A DNA stretch of 64,000 nt from ASV31 sp965229765 (GTDB lineage: Bacteria > Pseudomonadota > Alphaproteobacteria > Rhodobacterales > Rhodobacteraceae). The first letter of the stretch is position 1; each line of letters starts with the position of its first letter. The DNA lies in NCBI GenBank assembly GCA_965229765.1, contig CBDDJT010000002.1, forward strand, positions 434,001 through 498,000, in the 5' to 3' direction. Of the stretch, positions 33,434 through 42,194 are shown piece after piece. Both the position numbers and the translations under genes were made by a program. The notes below the pieces were generated by a model, which saw nothing but the letters and a program-made list of their open reading frames with translations, was not told the origin of the DNA and made no database searches.

Positions 33434-35230
33434 CTAGCGCGCCGCCGGTCGCCAGAGTTCCTGCACTTCGGATCGCCAGCCCGTGACGACCTCTGTCACC
33501 CTTTCGTAGCCCTCGGGGAACGAAGGGCCGTGGGCAGAGAGAACCGTGGCGGGAAGTGCCCGTGCGCCCCCGGGCGCGGTCAGCACCCAGGCGCGGGCCA
33601 GCGTGTCCGGCGCGGCATACCCCAGCCCGGTCGCCACGAAATCGTCCGACCCGGAATAGCCGCCCACCAGCCATGGGATCCCCGGGGCCTCGGCCCCCAG
33701 GACCGCCGCCGCGGCGGGCGTGCCGCCGGTCAGGTCGACAAGCGCCATGCCCGGGGTCCAGCCCGCGCCAAGCGCGGCCTCTTGCAGGTCCGCCGCCCAG
33801 CGCGCGGTCACCGCGTCGACCCGCAGCGTCGTGGGGTTGCCCAGAAAGACCAGCGGCTCTGTCTGGGTGCCAAGCCCGCCTGCAAGCCGGTATGGCGCGG
33901 CAAGGCTTTCGCGCACCGCCATGCCGGGCGGCACCGCCGCCAGCAGCGCCAGCGTTGCCAGAAGCCCCGCGCGCGGCGCCCCGGGCGCCGCCACGCCCGC
34001 CAGAAGCACCGCCGCCAGTGTAAGAAACAGGGATCCGGCACCGATGGCATAGGTCCAGTCGATGCCGGTGCCGTAGGGCAGAAAAACGCCCATCGCCAGA
34101 AGATAGGCGGCAACCACTGCCTGCCTGATCCGGGGACCGCGCGCCGTCGCGCCCTGCCCCGCGGGCCAGATCGCAAGCCCGGCCAGCGCAAGGCCCGCCA
34201 TCAGCACGGCCAGTTCCAGCCCGACCTCTCCCAGCAGCGGAGCCCAGTAACCCGGGTATTCCACCTGCCATGTCCAAAGCGCCCAAAGCGTGCCGCCCGC
34301 CAGAACGGCAGAGACCAGCGCAGCCGCCCCCGCACGCCATGCGGGCCGCAGCCATGCCACGCCCGCCGCCAGCGCCAGCGTGCCGAAAAGCACCGGTGCA
34401 AGGGGGCGCACGGGTGGCCAGCCAAGCCGGGTAAGCAGCGTGTCCCAGCCGCCACGCATCGCGGCGAACGCCGCGCCCGTGTCGTGGCCCCCCTGCATCC
34501 GCAGCGCAAGCTCTGCCGCCTGGGACAGGCGCGCGACATAGGCAACCGGCCCGCCATCGGTCAGCACCGCATTCAGAACAAGCAGCGCCAGCGCGCTGGC
34601 CGCCGCCACGCCCGCAAGCGCCAGCGCCCGAACCGGCCCCGCAAGGATCAGCGCGAAAGGCACCGTCACAACCGCCAGCGCCGCCGCAGCATTGGGCCGG
34701 CCAAGAAACGCCAGCACCACGCCCGCCCCCACCATGACCGCCGCAGCCAAGGCCCCGCGCGGGCGGGCGAAGCGCCCTCCGCCTGCGTAAAGCGTGACGC
34801 CCGCCGCCATGATCATGGCGCCCGTCCCGGCCAGCGTGTTGTAGGACGGCGTCAGGAGCCACCATTGCGCGATACCCGCAAGCCCGCCGATGCCCCCCGC
34901 GGCCGCGCCCGCCGCAAGCCCGGCGCCGCCCGGCGCGGCCAGCCGCAGCGCCGCCATGCCCAGCAGCGCCCCGGCCCCGGCCATCAGCACGAAGGACAGG
35001 CGCCGCACGGTCACGATGTCGTCGCCGAGCGCCGAGAATACCGGGCCGAAATCCACCGGCGACACGACGATATCGCCGGGGCGAAGGATGCTCTGGATGA
35101 AATAGCCCTCGTCGGTGATGTCGAGGCCCCGGTCGGCCACCGCGATCAGGCCGCCAAGCGCCGCGAGCGCAACGCCAGCCAGCAGGACCGCGATCAGCGC
35201 CGACAGCAGCCGATCTGCGCGGCCTGTCAC
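33434..35230 (-). CDS. polytopic membrane protein, GT-C glycosyltransferase-like
   Basis: The protein has about 598 residues and roughly a dozen hydrophobic segments, followed by a soluble C-terminal domain from about residue 450. An acidic motif, D-I-T-D-E-G-Y-F-I, sits after the first segment, where GT-C enzymes such as PMT/ArnT place their catalytic Asp/Glu in the first periplasmic loop. It would transfer a lipid-linked sugar in the periplasm. The GTG at 35230 gives a 4-base overlap with rmlB; a GTG at 35248 is possible. It ends the rmlA-rffA-rmlB operon, suggesting that it uses the sugar made there. Confidence 0.65.
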   Translation of the reverse strand: MTGRADRLLSALIAVLLAGVALAALGGLIAVADRGLDITDEGYFIQSILRPGDIVVSPVDFGPVFSALGDDIVTVRRLSFVLMAGAGALLGMAALRLAAPGGAGLAAGAAAGGIGGLAGIAQWWLLTPSYNTLAGTGAMIMAAGVTLYAGGGRFARPRGALAAAVMVGAGVVLAFLGRPNAAAALAVVTVPFALILAGPVRALALAGVAAASALALLVLNAVLTDGGPVAYVARLSQAAELALRMQGGHDTGAAFAAMRGGWDTLLTRLGWPPVRPLAPVLFGTLALAAGVAWLRPAWRAGAAALVSAVLAGGTLWALWTWQVEYPGYWAPLLGEVGLELAVLMAGLALAGLAIWPAGQGATARGPRIRQAVVAAYLLAMGVFLPYGTGIDWTYAIGAGSLFLTLAAVLLAGVAAPGAPRAGLLATLALLAAVPPGMAVRESLAAPYRLAGGLGTQTEPLVFLGNPTTLRVDAVTARWAADLQEAALGAGWTPGMALVDLTGGTPAAAAVLGAEAPGIPWLVGGYSGSDDFVATGLGYAAPDTLARAWVLTAPGGARALPATVLSAHGPSFPEGYERVTEVVTGWRSEVQELWRPAAR

Positions 35231-36237
35231 GCCGGGCCGCCCCACCACGCGGGATTGGCGAGATACCAGTCGACAGTGTCGGCCAGCCCGCTGCGGAAAT
35301 CATGCGCCGGTCGCCAGTCAAGCTCCGCCCGGACCTTTGCCGGGTCGATGGCATAGCGCAGGTCGTGGCCCTTGCGGTCGGTGACAAAGGCGATCTGGCT
35401 GGCGTAGCTGGCGCCATCGGCGCGCGGCCGTCTCGCATCGAGCAGCTCGCATATCAGCCGGACCACGTCGATGTTGGCCCATTCGGCGTCACCGCCGATG
35501 TTGTAGCGTTCGCCCAGCCGACCACGGGTCAGCACGCGCTCCAGCGCGGTGACGTGATCCTCGACATGCAGCCAGTCGCGCACGTTGCGTCCGGTGCCGT
35601 AGACCGGCAGCGTGCGACCCGCCAGCGCGCTTAGGATCATGTGCGGGATCAGCTTTTCGGGGTGCTGGTAGGGCCCGTAGTTGTTCGAGCAGTTCGAGAT
35701 CACCACCGGCAGGCCGAAGGTCCGGTGCCAGGCCGCCACCATGAAATCGCTGGAGGCCTTGGAGGCCGAATAGGGCGAGGACGGCGCATAGGGCGTCGTC
35801 TCTGTGAACCGGGTGTCGTCGAAGTCGAGGTCGCCATAGACCTCGTCGGTCGAGATGTGGTGAAAGCGGAAGCTTTCGGGACGGCCCCGCGCCTCCCAAT
35901 CCGCAAGTGCGACCTGAAGCAGGTTCACGGTGCCCACAACGTTGGTGTCGATGAAGGCCAGCGGGTTCTCGATGGACCGGTCGACGTGGCTTTCGGCGGC
36001 CAGATGCATGATCGCGTCGGGGGCGAATCCCGTCACGACAGCGTGCAGCGCGGGGCGGTCGCAGATGTCCACTTGGTGGAAGCTGTGGTTCGGCGCCCCG
36101 GCCACCGGGTCGAGGTTGGCCATGTTCGCGGCATAGGTCAGCTTGTCGATCGTTGCGACCTCGTGGCCCTGCGCCACGAAATGGCGCACCACGGCGGACC
36201 CGATGAAGCCCGCGCCGCCGGTGACCAGAAGGCGCAT
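35227..36237 (-). CDS. rmlB: dTDP-glucose 4,6-dehydratase
   Basis: This short-chain dehydrogenase makes dTDP-4-keto-6-deoxyglucose. The 336-residue protein has the NAD-binding G-G-A-G-F-I-G-S at residues 7-14. The catalytic set includes S-T-D-E-V-Y-G and Y-S-A-S-K, and R-N-V-R-D-W-L-H-V-E-D-H is a further RmlB hallmark. It overlaps rffA by ATGA. A second, more diverged member lies at 54.3 kb. Confidence 0.92.
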   Translation of the reverse strand: MRLLVTGGAGFIGSAVVRHFVAQGHEVATIDKLTYAANMANLDPVAGAPNHSFHQVDICDRPALHAVVTGFAPDAIMHLAAESHVDRSIENPLAFIDTNVVGTVNLLQVALADWEARGRPESFRFHHISTDEVYGDLDFDDTRFTETTPYAPSSPYSASKASSDFMVAAWHRTFGLPVVISNCSNNYGPYQHPEKLIPHMILSALAGRTLPVYGTGRNVRDWLHVEDHVTALERVLTRGRLGERYNIGGDAEWANIDVVRLICELLDARRPRADGASYASQIAFVTDRKGHDLRYAIDPAKVRAELDWRPAHDFRSGLADTVDWYLANPAWWGGPA

Positions 36238-37400
36238 CAGGCCAGCCCCCGCAGCGTGTCGGCCAGCGCGTCGGCCACGCGGTCCACGGCGTCGGCGGGC
36301 ATCCCGTAGTATAGCGGCAGGCGCATCAGCCGTGGCGCAACGTCATCCGTCACGGGACATCCCAGCGGGGCGCGGCCCAGCCTTTGCCCGGCGGGCGAGG
36401 AATGCAGCGGCACATAGTGGAACGAGCAGCCGATGCCACGGGCCTTCATCCCCTCCATCACCGTTTCGCGGTGGCGGGCATCGGGCAGCAGGACGTGGAA
36501 GATATGGCCGTTCATCGTGCGCTGGTTGCCCACCGGATCGGGCAGGCGCAGGCCGAATTCCCCGGCCAGCGGGGACAGGCGCGCGGCATAGGCGTCCCAT
36601 GTGGCGGCGCGGTCGGCGGTGATGGCATCTGCCGCCTGAAGCTGGACCGACAGATAGGCCGCCACCAGTTCGGAGGGCAGGAAGGACGAGCCGAGGTCGA
36701 CCCAGGTGTACTTGTCGACCTGCCCTTCCATGAAGGCGCGGCGGTTGGTGCCCTTCTCGCGCAGGATGAAGGCGCGGTCGGCGAATTGCGGATCGTTGAC
36801 GATCAGCGCCCCGCCCTCGCCCGAGATGACGTTCTTGGTGGCGTGGAAGCTGAAGGTCGAGAGCGCCGAATGCGTACCGGCGGGACGGCCCTTGTAGGTG
36901 GAGCCGATGGACTGCGCCGCGTCCTCTACCACCGCCAGCCCGTGGCGCGCCGCGATCGCGTTTATGGCGTCCATGTCCGGCACGCGGCCGGCGTAGTGGA
37001 CGGCAAAGATCGCGCGGGTGGCCGGGCCGATCAGCGGCTCTATCGCTTCGGCGTCGATGTTGATGGTGCCCGGCTCCACGTCGGCGAAGACCGGCACCGC
37101 GCCGCGCAGCGCGATGGCGCTGGCCGTCGAGGCAAAGGTATAGGACGGCAGGATCACCTCGTCCCCGGGGCCGAGGTCCAGAAGCAGGGCGGCCATTTCC
37201 AGCGCGTCGGTGCAGGACTGCGTCAGAAGCGCGGCGGGGGCGTGCATCCGGCCCGCTAGCCAGTCCTCGCACCACTTGGTCATCGGGCCGTCACCGCCAA
37301 GCTGCCGGTTTGCGACGGCCTGCGCCAGCGCCTCCATCTCGCCGCCGATGACGGGCGGGCGGTTGAAGGGGATCGCGATGTCAGCGTTGTGCATGTTCAT
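36237..37400 (-). CDS. rffA: dTDP-4-amino-4,6-dideoxygalactose transaminase
   Basis: This PLP aminotransferase of the DegT/WecE family turns the RmlB product into an amino sugar. The 387-residue protein starts I-P-F-N-R-P-P-V-I-G-G-E, has P-S-Y-T-F-A-S-T-A-S-A, and carries the lysine in F-S-F-H-A-T-K-N-V-I-S-G-E-G-G-A, all matching RffA/WecE. I chose the ATG at 37400 (or 37394), since longer forms overlap rmlA heavily. Placement between rmlA and rmlB indicates dTDP-Fuc4N-type sugar synthesis. Confidence 0.88.
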   Translation of the reverse strand: MNMHNADIAIPFNRPPVIGGEMEALAQAVANRQLGGDGPMTKWCEDWLAGRMHAPAALLTQSCTDALEMAALLLDLGPGDEVILPSYTFASTASAIALRGAVPVFADVEPGTINIDAEAIEPLIGPATRAIFAVHYAGRVPDMDAINAIAARHGLAVVEDAAQSIGSTYKGRPAGTHSALSTFSFHATKNVISGEGGALIVNDPQFADRAFILREKGTNRRAFMEGQVDKYTWVDLGSSFLPSELVAAYLSVQLQAADAITADRAATWDAYAARLSPLAGEFGLRLPDPVGNQRTMNGHIFHVLLPDARHRETVMEGMKARGIGCSFHYVPLHSSPAGQRLGRAPLGCPVTDDVAPRLMRLPLYYGMPADAVDRVADALADTLRGLA

Positions 37401-38283
37401 GGGCGACAAGTTCGGCAAGGGACTGACCATAGGATGACTTCTTGAGCCTGGTGGCGAGTGTTTCAAGCTGGTCCAGCGTAATCAGGCCACGCCGGTATGC
37501 CAGTTCCTCGGGCGAGCAGACCAGAAGACCCTGACGGTCTTGCAGGGTTTGCACGAATTCGCCGGCCTGGTGAAGGCTTTCGTGCGTGCCCGCGTCAAGC
37601 CAGGTGAAGCCGCGATGCAGGGTTTCCACCGAAAGCCGGCCCTCGCACATGTAGTCCTGAAGCACCGACACGATCTCGACCTCGCCGCGGGGCGAGGGCG
37701 TGACGCCCGCCGCGCGGTCCGGCGCGCTGCTGTCAAGGAAGTAAAGCCCCGTGACCGCCCAGTTCGAGCGCGGTTTCTCGGGCTTCTCCTCCAGCGAAAG
37801 GGCCTGGTGGTCGGCGTTCATCTCGACCACGCCAAAGCTGCGGGGATCGCGCACGTGGCTGGCAAAGATCGTCGCGTCGTCGCGCGCCGCGGCGCGTTCC
37901 AGCATCGCCTGAAGCCCGTGGCCGAAGAAGATGTTGTCGCCAAGGATCAGCACGCTGGGCGCGCCATCCAGAAAGTCGCGGCCGACCACATAAGCGTCGG
38001 CCAGACCGCGGGGTTCCGCCTGCACGGCATAGTCAAAGGACATGCCCCAGTGCGATCCGTCGCCAAGGAGCCGCCGGAACGCCGCCTTATCGTCTGGCGT
38101 CGTGATGAACAGAACCTCGCGGACACCGGCCAGAATCAGGGTGGAAAGGGGGTAGTAGACCAGTGGCTTGTCGAACACCGGCAACAGCTGCTTGGAGGTG
38201 CCAAGCGTCAGCGGATACAGCCGGGTGCCGGTGCCCCCGGCAAGCACGATGCCCTTGCGGCGAACGGTTGAGGTTTGGGTCAT
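37381..38283 (-). CDS. rmlA: glucose-1-phosphate thymidylyltransferase
   Basis: This enzyme forms dTDP-glucose from dTTP and glucose-1-phosphate. The 300-residue protein has the nucleotide-binding L-A-G-G-T-G-T-R-L-Y-P-L-T, then K-Q-L-L-P-V-F-D-K-P and the metal Asp in L-I-L-G-D-N-I-F-F-G. A further E-E-K-P-E-K-P segment is typical. GGAGAG precedes the ATG at 38283. It is the first gene of the four-gene operon; rmlC and rmlD are absent, so rhamnose is not the product here. Confidence 0.94.
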   Translation of the reverse strand: MTQTSTVRRKGIVLAGGTGTRLYPLTLGTSKQLLPVFDKPLVYYPLSTLILAGVREVLFITTPDDKAAFRRLLGDGSHWGMSFDYAVQAEPRGLADAYVVGRDFLDGAPSVLILGDNIFFGHGLQAMLERAAARDDATIFASHVRDPRSFGVVEMNADHQALSLEEKPEKPRSNWAVTGLYFLDSSAPDRAAGVTPSPRGEVEIVSVLQDYMCEGRLSVETLHRGFTWLDAGTHESLHQAGEFVQTLQDRQGLLVCSPEELAYRRGLITLDQLETLATRLKKSSYGQSLAELVAHEHAQR

Positions 38284-38516
38284 CCGACGCTCTCCATCCC
38301 GTAAAATGTCAACAACTGTCCCGTTCGCTGGGCCTGCGTGAACCACGACTGCGCCGTCGGGGCAAGCCGCTGAGGGCCGCCGCGCGACAAAAACAGGCAA
38401 GATTCCGCGCCCCTGACGTCATTCTTGCAAGAAAATGCGGGTTGGGGAGTGGCGGTCGCCGCGCACAGGCCTTAGGACCACGCCCGAGCAAGACCACAGA
38501 CCCGGGGGCACGGACC
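38284..38516. other. intergenic region between divergent rmlA and methyltransferase
   Basis: This 233-bp gap must contain promoters for both directions. I see no clear -35/-10 pair, no gene and no strong repeat in it. Confidence 0.3.
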
Positions 38517-39434
38517 ATGACGCAGTCTGCAAGCGACAGCACAGCCCCGGCCCCGGGCTGGCGCGGCACCGAGGCGGGAATGCGCGCCTTCGTGGCGCAG
38601 TTCGACACGCCGGAGTTCCGGGCGCGCGTTGTGGGATTGAGCGGGGCGGACCCCGAAGCCATCAATTTCCGGCTGGATACCTATTTCTCGGAAATGGTCT
38701 TTGGCTACCGCTTCGCCGCCGAGCACATGCCGGACCGGCAGTTGCGCATCCTTGAGGTGGGCGCGGGGCTTGGGCTGATCTCCAGCTATCTTGCCAGCCT
38801 CGGGCACGAGGTCGTGGCGCTGGAGCCCGCCAATCAGGCCTTCGGGATCTTCGAGGCCACCAAGCGCGAGATCTGGGAACGCCTGGGCGACGCGGCACCC
38901 GTGCTGGTCGAGCGCTCTGCCGAAGAGATCGCCGAAGCCGAGACGGGCAGCTTCGACTTCATCTTCTCTGTCAACGTGATGGAGCATATCGCCGATATCG
39001 AGACGGCGACGGCGGCGATCCTTGCGGTGCTGCGTCCCGGCGGCGTCTGCGCCAACTCCTGCCCGAACTACTGGGTGCCCTACGAGCCGCACTACGGCAT
39101 CCCGATGGTGCCATTCCTGCACGGCGTCACACGCCGGCTTTTCGCCGGGCGGATCGACCGCGACCCCGACACGTGGGAGACGCTGAACTGGATCAACGTG
39201 GGCCGGGTGCGGCGGATGGCGGAGGCCAATGGCGTCAGCGTGCGCTTTGCGCCATCGCTGATCTACCGGACGTTTCAGCGGTTGGGGCAGGATGCCGAGT
39301 TCACCAAGCGCCACCAGCACACGATCGTCGGGCGGACTTACCGGGTTCTGCGGGCCAGCGGGCTGCTGGCGCTGACGCGGTTCATTCCCGTCTGGCTGTC
39401 CACGCCGATGGTGTTCACCTACCGCAAGGGCTGA
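38517..39434 (+). CDS. class I SAM-dependent methyltransferase
   Basis: The 305-residue protein has motif I L-E-V-G-A-G-L-G-L-I-S and the acidic loop A-L-E-P-A. The post-motif F-D-F-I-F-S-V-N-V-M-E-H-I follows, then a 110-residue C-terminal region with N-Y-W-V-P-Y-E-P-H-Y-G. It is the only plus-strand gene within the polysaccharide locus and has no close partner. Target unknown; a sugar or lipid carrier is likely from context. Confidence 0.75.
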   Translation: MTQSASDSTAPAPGWRGTEAGMRAFVAQFDTPEFRARVVGLSGADPEAINFRLDTYFSEMVFGYRFAAEHMPDRQLRILEVGAGLGLISSYLASLGHEVVALEPANQAFGIFEATKREIWERLGDAAPVLVERSAEEIAEAETGSFDFIFSVNVMEHIADIETATAAILAVLRPGGVCANSCPNYWVPYEPHYGIPMVPFLHGVTRRLFAGRIDRDPDTWETLNWINVGRVRRMAEANGVSVRFAPSLIYRTFQRLGQDAEFTKRHQHTIVGRTYRVLRASGLLALTRFIPVWLSTPMVFTYRKG

Positions 39435-39452
39435 GACGCGCGGCGCGCGCCG

Positions 39453-39824
39453 TCACGAATTCAGCGCCACGACCAGCAGGCCGCCAAAGATCATCGCCAC
39501 CCCAAGGTAGTGCGGCAGGTGATAGCTTTCGCCAAGAAATATCTGGCTGCCGATCATCACGAACGGATAGGACAGCGCGGCGTAGCAGAACGCAATCCCC
39601 AGCGGCAGGCGCGAGATAGAGAAATACCACATGAAGGCCGCGCTCACGAGGGCGACGCCCGCAACCCACATCAACCAGTCCCCGGTCAGCCCGATGACGA
39701 AGCGCAGCACATCGGGCGGGTTGGCCGGCAGCACGCCATGCCGCGCGGTGAGCTGGCTCTTGATGATAAGCTGAGAGCCGGCCATCAGGGCGACGGCGAC
39801 GACGATGATGATGTGATAGATCAG
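39453..39824 (-). CDS. small EamA/DMT-like membrane protein
   Basis: The roughly 123-residue protein has four hydrophobic segments in the drug/metabolite transporter pattern, with M-W-Y-F-S-I-S-R-L-P-L-G-I-A-F-C-Y-A and L-G-E-S-Y at typical sites. This half-size form resembles ArnE/ArnF-type flippase subunits. No ATG starts it: a CTG at 39824, after AAGGAA, is my best guess, and a start nearer 39863 cannot be excluded. It follows the hydrolase-like gene at 39860 and may move a lipid-linked intermediate. Confidence 0.6.
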   Translation of the reverse strand: MIYHIIIVVAVALMAGSQLIIKSQLTARHGVLPANPPDVLRFVIGLTGDWLMWVAGVALVSAAFMWYFSISRLPLGIAFCYAALSYPFVMIGSQIFLGESYHLPHYLGVAMIFGGLLVVALNS

Positions 39825-39859
39825 CTGCCTGTTCCTTGTTCTTGTCGCCGCGCGCGGGG

Positions 39860-40783
39860 TCAGTCCCGCAACACCGCCAGCCCGAACCCCGATTTGCCGA
39901 AGCCGTTGCCGTTGTAAAGCATGTAAGTGTCCCCCCCATGGTCGAAGACATGGGGGTATTCGATCATGTGGCCATCCCATGCGGCGGGATCGGGATCGAC
40001 GCCGATGCCCGTTTCGCCCAGCGCCAGCCGCCACGCCAGCCCGTCGGGGCTGACGGCGCGGCCGATGCGATAGGGTCTGTCGCGCGTGCCGCGATAGGAA
40101 AACCACATGTCGGCCGTTCCGTCCGCGTTGCGCCGCGCTGCGGGTTTCGAGAACGCCTGTGCCACGTCAAGCTGAAAGGGAACCGCGACGCCGGTGCGCG
40201 TCCAGCGGTCGCCGTCGGGCGATGTCGCGCCGTTGAGCGTGTGCAGCATTTCGCCGTTGCCGGTGTCCCACGTGACGGTAGAGCCGTACCACATCACGTA
40301 GCCCCCTGCCCCGTCCTCCATCACCCAGGGGTAGGACAGGCTGACGGGATCGGTGGCGTCACGCGGCATGAAGGGGGTCTTGGGATCCTCGACCCGCAGG
40401 CCAAGGTCATCGCCCACCACGATGCGCCCGACTTCGCCGAACCAGTGACCACCCGGGGGCTGCTGCCAGCCCATGAACAGGATGTAGCGCCCGGACGCGG
40501 TGGCATGGCAGTTGCCGATGCTGATCCCGGCCTCGAAATAGCTGCCCTCGGGGCCATGAACCAGCGCGGGTTCAGCGTGTTCGCGCACCACGCGGCGCGC
40601 GGCGACATCGATGTCGACCGCGCCCACCGATGACCGGTTCCGGTCGTCGCGCGCGCTGAAGAACACGCGGTAGAGGTCGCCCTCGATCTGCACCGGGGTG
40701 GGGTTCGCGGCGTGGCTGGAAAGCTTTGGATGCAGACCGGGATTGGTGTAGAGATGCCCCAGCTTCTCCCAGCGCCGCGCCAT
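39860..40783 (-). CDS. beta-propeller glycosidase-like protein (GH43/GH130-like)
   Basis: The 307-residue protein has repeated blade-like segments, each with a short aromatic-plus-Asp pattern (R-V-F-F-S-A-R-D-D-R, I-L-F-M-G-W, M-W-Y-G-S-T, M-W-F-S-Y-R-G-T, Y-M-L-Y-N-G-N-G-F-G). This fits a five-bladed propeller of the GH43/62/68/130 type. No signal peptide is seen, so it probably acts in the cytoplasm. Genes like this appear in polysaccharide loci as hydrolases, phosphorylases or sugar-binding proteins. It starts one base after the acetyltransferase stop. Confidence 0.6.
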   Translation of the reverse strand: MARRWEKLGHLYTNPGLHPKLSSHAANPTPVQIEGDLYRVFFSARDDRNRSSVGAVDIDVAARRVVREHAEPALVHGPEGSYFEAGISIGNCHATASGRYILFMGWQQPPGGHWFGEVGRIVVGDDLGLRVEDPKTPFMPRDATDPVSLSYPWVMEDGAGGYVMWYGSTVTWDTGNGEMLHTLNGATSPDGDRWTRTGVAVPFQLDVAQAFSKPAARRNADGTADMWFSYRGTRDRPYRIGRAVSPDGLAWRLALGETGIGVDPDPAAWDGHMIEYPHVFDHGGDTYMLYNGNGFGKSGFGLAVLRD

Positions 40784-40784
40784 G

Positions 40785-41447
40785 TCAGATTCCGCGCAGC
40801 CGGGTCGACGGCACGCGAGAGCGTTCCGTCGCAGGGCCCATGTAGACGCCCTTGGGATCCACGTCGCCAAGGATCAGCGCACCCGCCCCCAGCACGCTTT
40901 GACTGCCCACCGTGATGTGGTCGCGCAGCGTGACGTTGACGCCCACAAAGCACATCTCCTCGATTGTCACGCCGCCCGATACCACGATGTGCGAGGCAAG
41001 AAAGCAGTGGTCGTGAATGGTCGAATGGTGGCCGATGTGGTTCCCGCTCCACAAGGTGACGTTGTCACCGATGGTGACGAAGGGCTGGATCGTGTTGTCT
41101 TCAAGGATGAAGCAGTTCCGCCCGATCCGCCCCTCGTTCAGCACGGTCGCGTGGCTGCTGACATAGCTGGGCAGGTCATAGCCCATCTCCAGCGCGGCCT
41201 CGAACTTGTCGCGGCGCAGCTTGTTCAGCCCCGAATAGGCCAGCGCCACGAAAAGCGTGTTGTCGGCAGGCGGAAAGGCGTCCGCGACGGTCTCGAAATC
41301 GACCACGGGCAGGCCGCAGAAACTGTCGGTGTCACGAAACTCGGCATCCACGGTGAAGGCCACGACGCGGTAATCGCTGTCGCTGGTGAAGTAGTACCAG
41401 GCCAGTTCGGCGATATCGCCGGTTCCGAAGATGACGATCTGTTTCAC
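40785..41447 (-). CDS. PglD/NeuD-like sugar acetyltransferase
   Basis: The 220-residue protein has an N-terminal Rossmann-like PglD domain (I-V-I-F-G-T-G-D-I-A-E-L). A left-handed beta-helix of hexapeptide repeats runs from residue 100 (I-G-R-N-C-F-I-L-E-D-N-T-I, V-T-I-G-D-N-V-T-L-W-S-G). H-I-G-H-H-S-T-I-H-D-H contains the expected catalytic His. It likely O- or N-acetylates a nucleotide sugar. It overlaps the methyltransferase at 41444 by ATGA. Confidence 0.8.
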   Translation of the reverse strand: MKQIVIFGTGDIAELAWYYFTSDSDYRVVAFTVDAEFRDTDSFCGLPVVDFETVADAFPPADNTLFVALAYSGLNKLRRDKFEAALEMGYDLPSYVSSHATVLNEGRIGRNCFILEDNTIQPFVTIGDNVTLWSGNHIGHHSTIHDHCFLASHIVVSGGVTIEEMCFVGVNVTLRDHITVGSQSVLGAGALILGDVDPKGVYMGPATERSRVPSTRLRGI

Positions 41448-42070
41448 GGGGATTTCCTGACGATGATCGTGAATTCATAAAGGTCATAGTCGTGCAAGAG
41501 CGTCACGAACCGCGAATAGCGGGTCTTGCAGCGTGCAAAGAGGTCCTCTGGCGAGGCATAGTAAAGGTAGTCGCGCTTCTTGTCGGCATCGGCATAGGAC
41601 GTCAGCGCGTTGAAGGCGAAGCCCTTCGTAGAATGCCGGTCCATCAGGTCGATGATGTCGTGGATCACCTGAAGCCATGACGCGTCGTCATGTTCCAGCC
41701 GCACGTTGAAGATGCCGCTGGCCACGCACCAGTCATGCGGGCGGTCGGGGCGGTCGGCATTGAGAAACCGGCGGGCATCGGTTTCGCCGTGGGTGGCGCG
41801 CGCGGCGGTGACCATTTCGGCCGAGATATCGATGCCGGTATAGCCCATGTGCGGGAAGCGCCCCGCCATATAGCCGCAATAGGCGCCATAGCCGCAGCCC
41901 CAGTCGGCCACGTCTGAACGGCTGTCGGGGGAAAACGCCGCCGACAGCTTGTCAAACCGCAGGTTCTGGCTGGCCTCGTCCTTCCAGTCGACGCCGCGTG
42001 CGACGGGGCCATGCTCGGCGATCTTGGCCGAGTAGTAACGCTCGATGTCGTCCAGCCGCTGATCTGTCAT
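41444..42070 (-). CDS. class I methyltransferase, paralogue of the 49.7-kb gene
   Basis: The 208-residue protein has motif I A-D-W-G-C-G-Y-G-A-Y, an acidic loop G-I-D-I-S, and a C-terminal segment H-D-Y-D-L-Y-E-F-T-I-I-V-R-K. The last segment matches H-D-Y-L-P-F-E-F-T-L-I-L-R-K in the protein at 49726-50412, so the two are paralogues. AGGAAG precedes the ATG. The acceptor is unknown. Confidence 0.78.
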   Translation of the reverse strand: MTDQRLDDIERYYSAKIAEHGPVARGVDWKDEASQNLRFDKLSAAFSPDSRSDVADWGCGYGAYCGYMAGRFPHMGYTGIDISAEMVTAARATHGETDARRFLNADRPDRPHDWCVASGIFNVRLEHDDASWLQVIHDIIDLMDRHSTKGFAFNALTSYADADKKRDYLYYASPEDLFARCKTRYSRFVTLLHDYDLYEFTIIVRKSP

Positions 42071-42194
42071 GCGCTTCTTCCTGCCTTGCGGTCGATCGGG
42101 GGCGGCAAGATGGCAACTGCCCGCCCCGGGCATTCCCGCGCCGATAGCACCGGCCCGCGCGGGCTGTAAACCCCTGCCCCCGCGCCCCGCGGGA

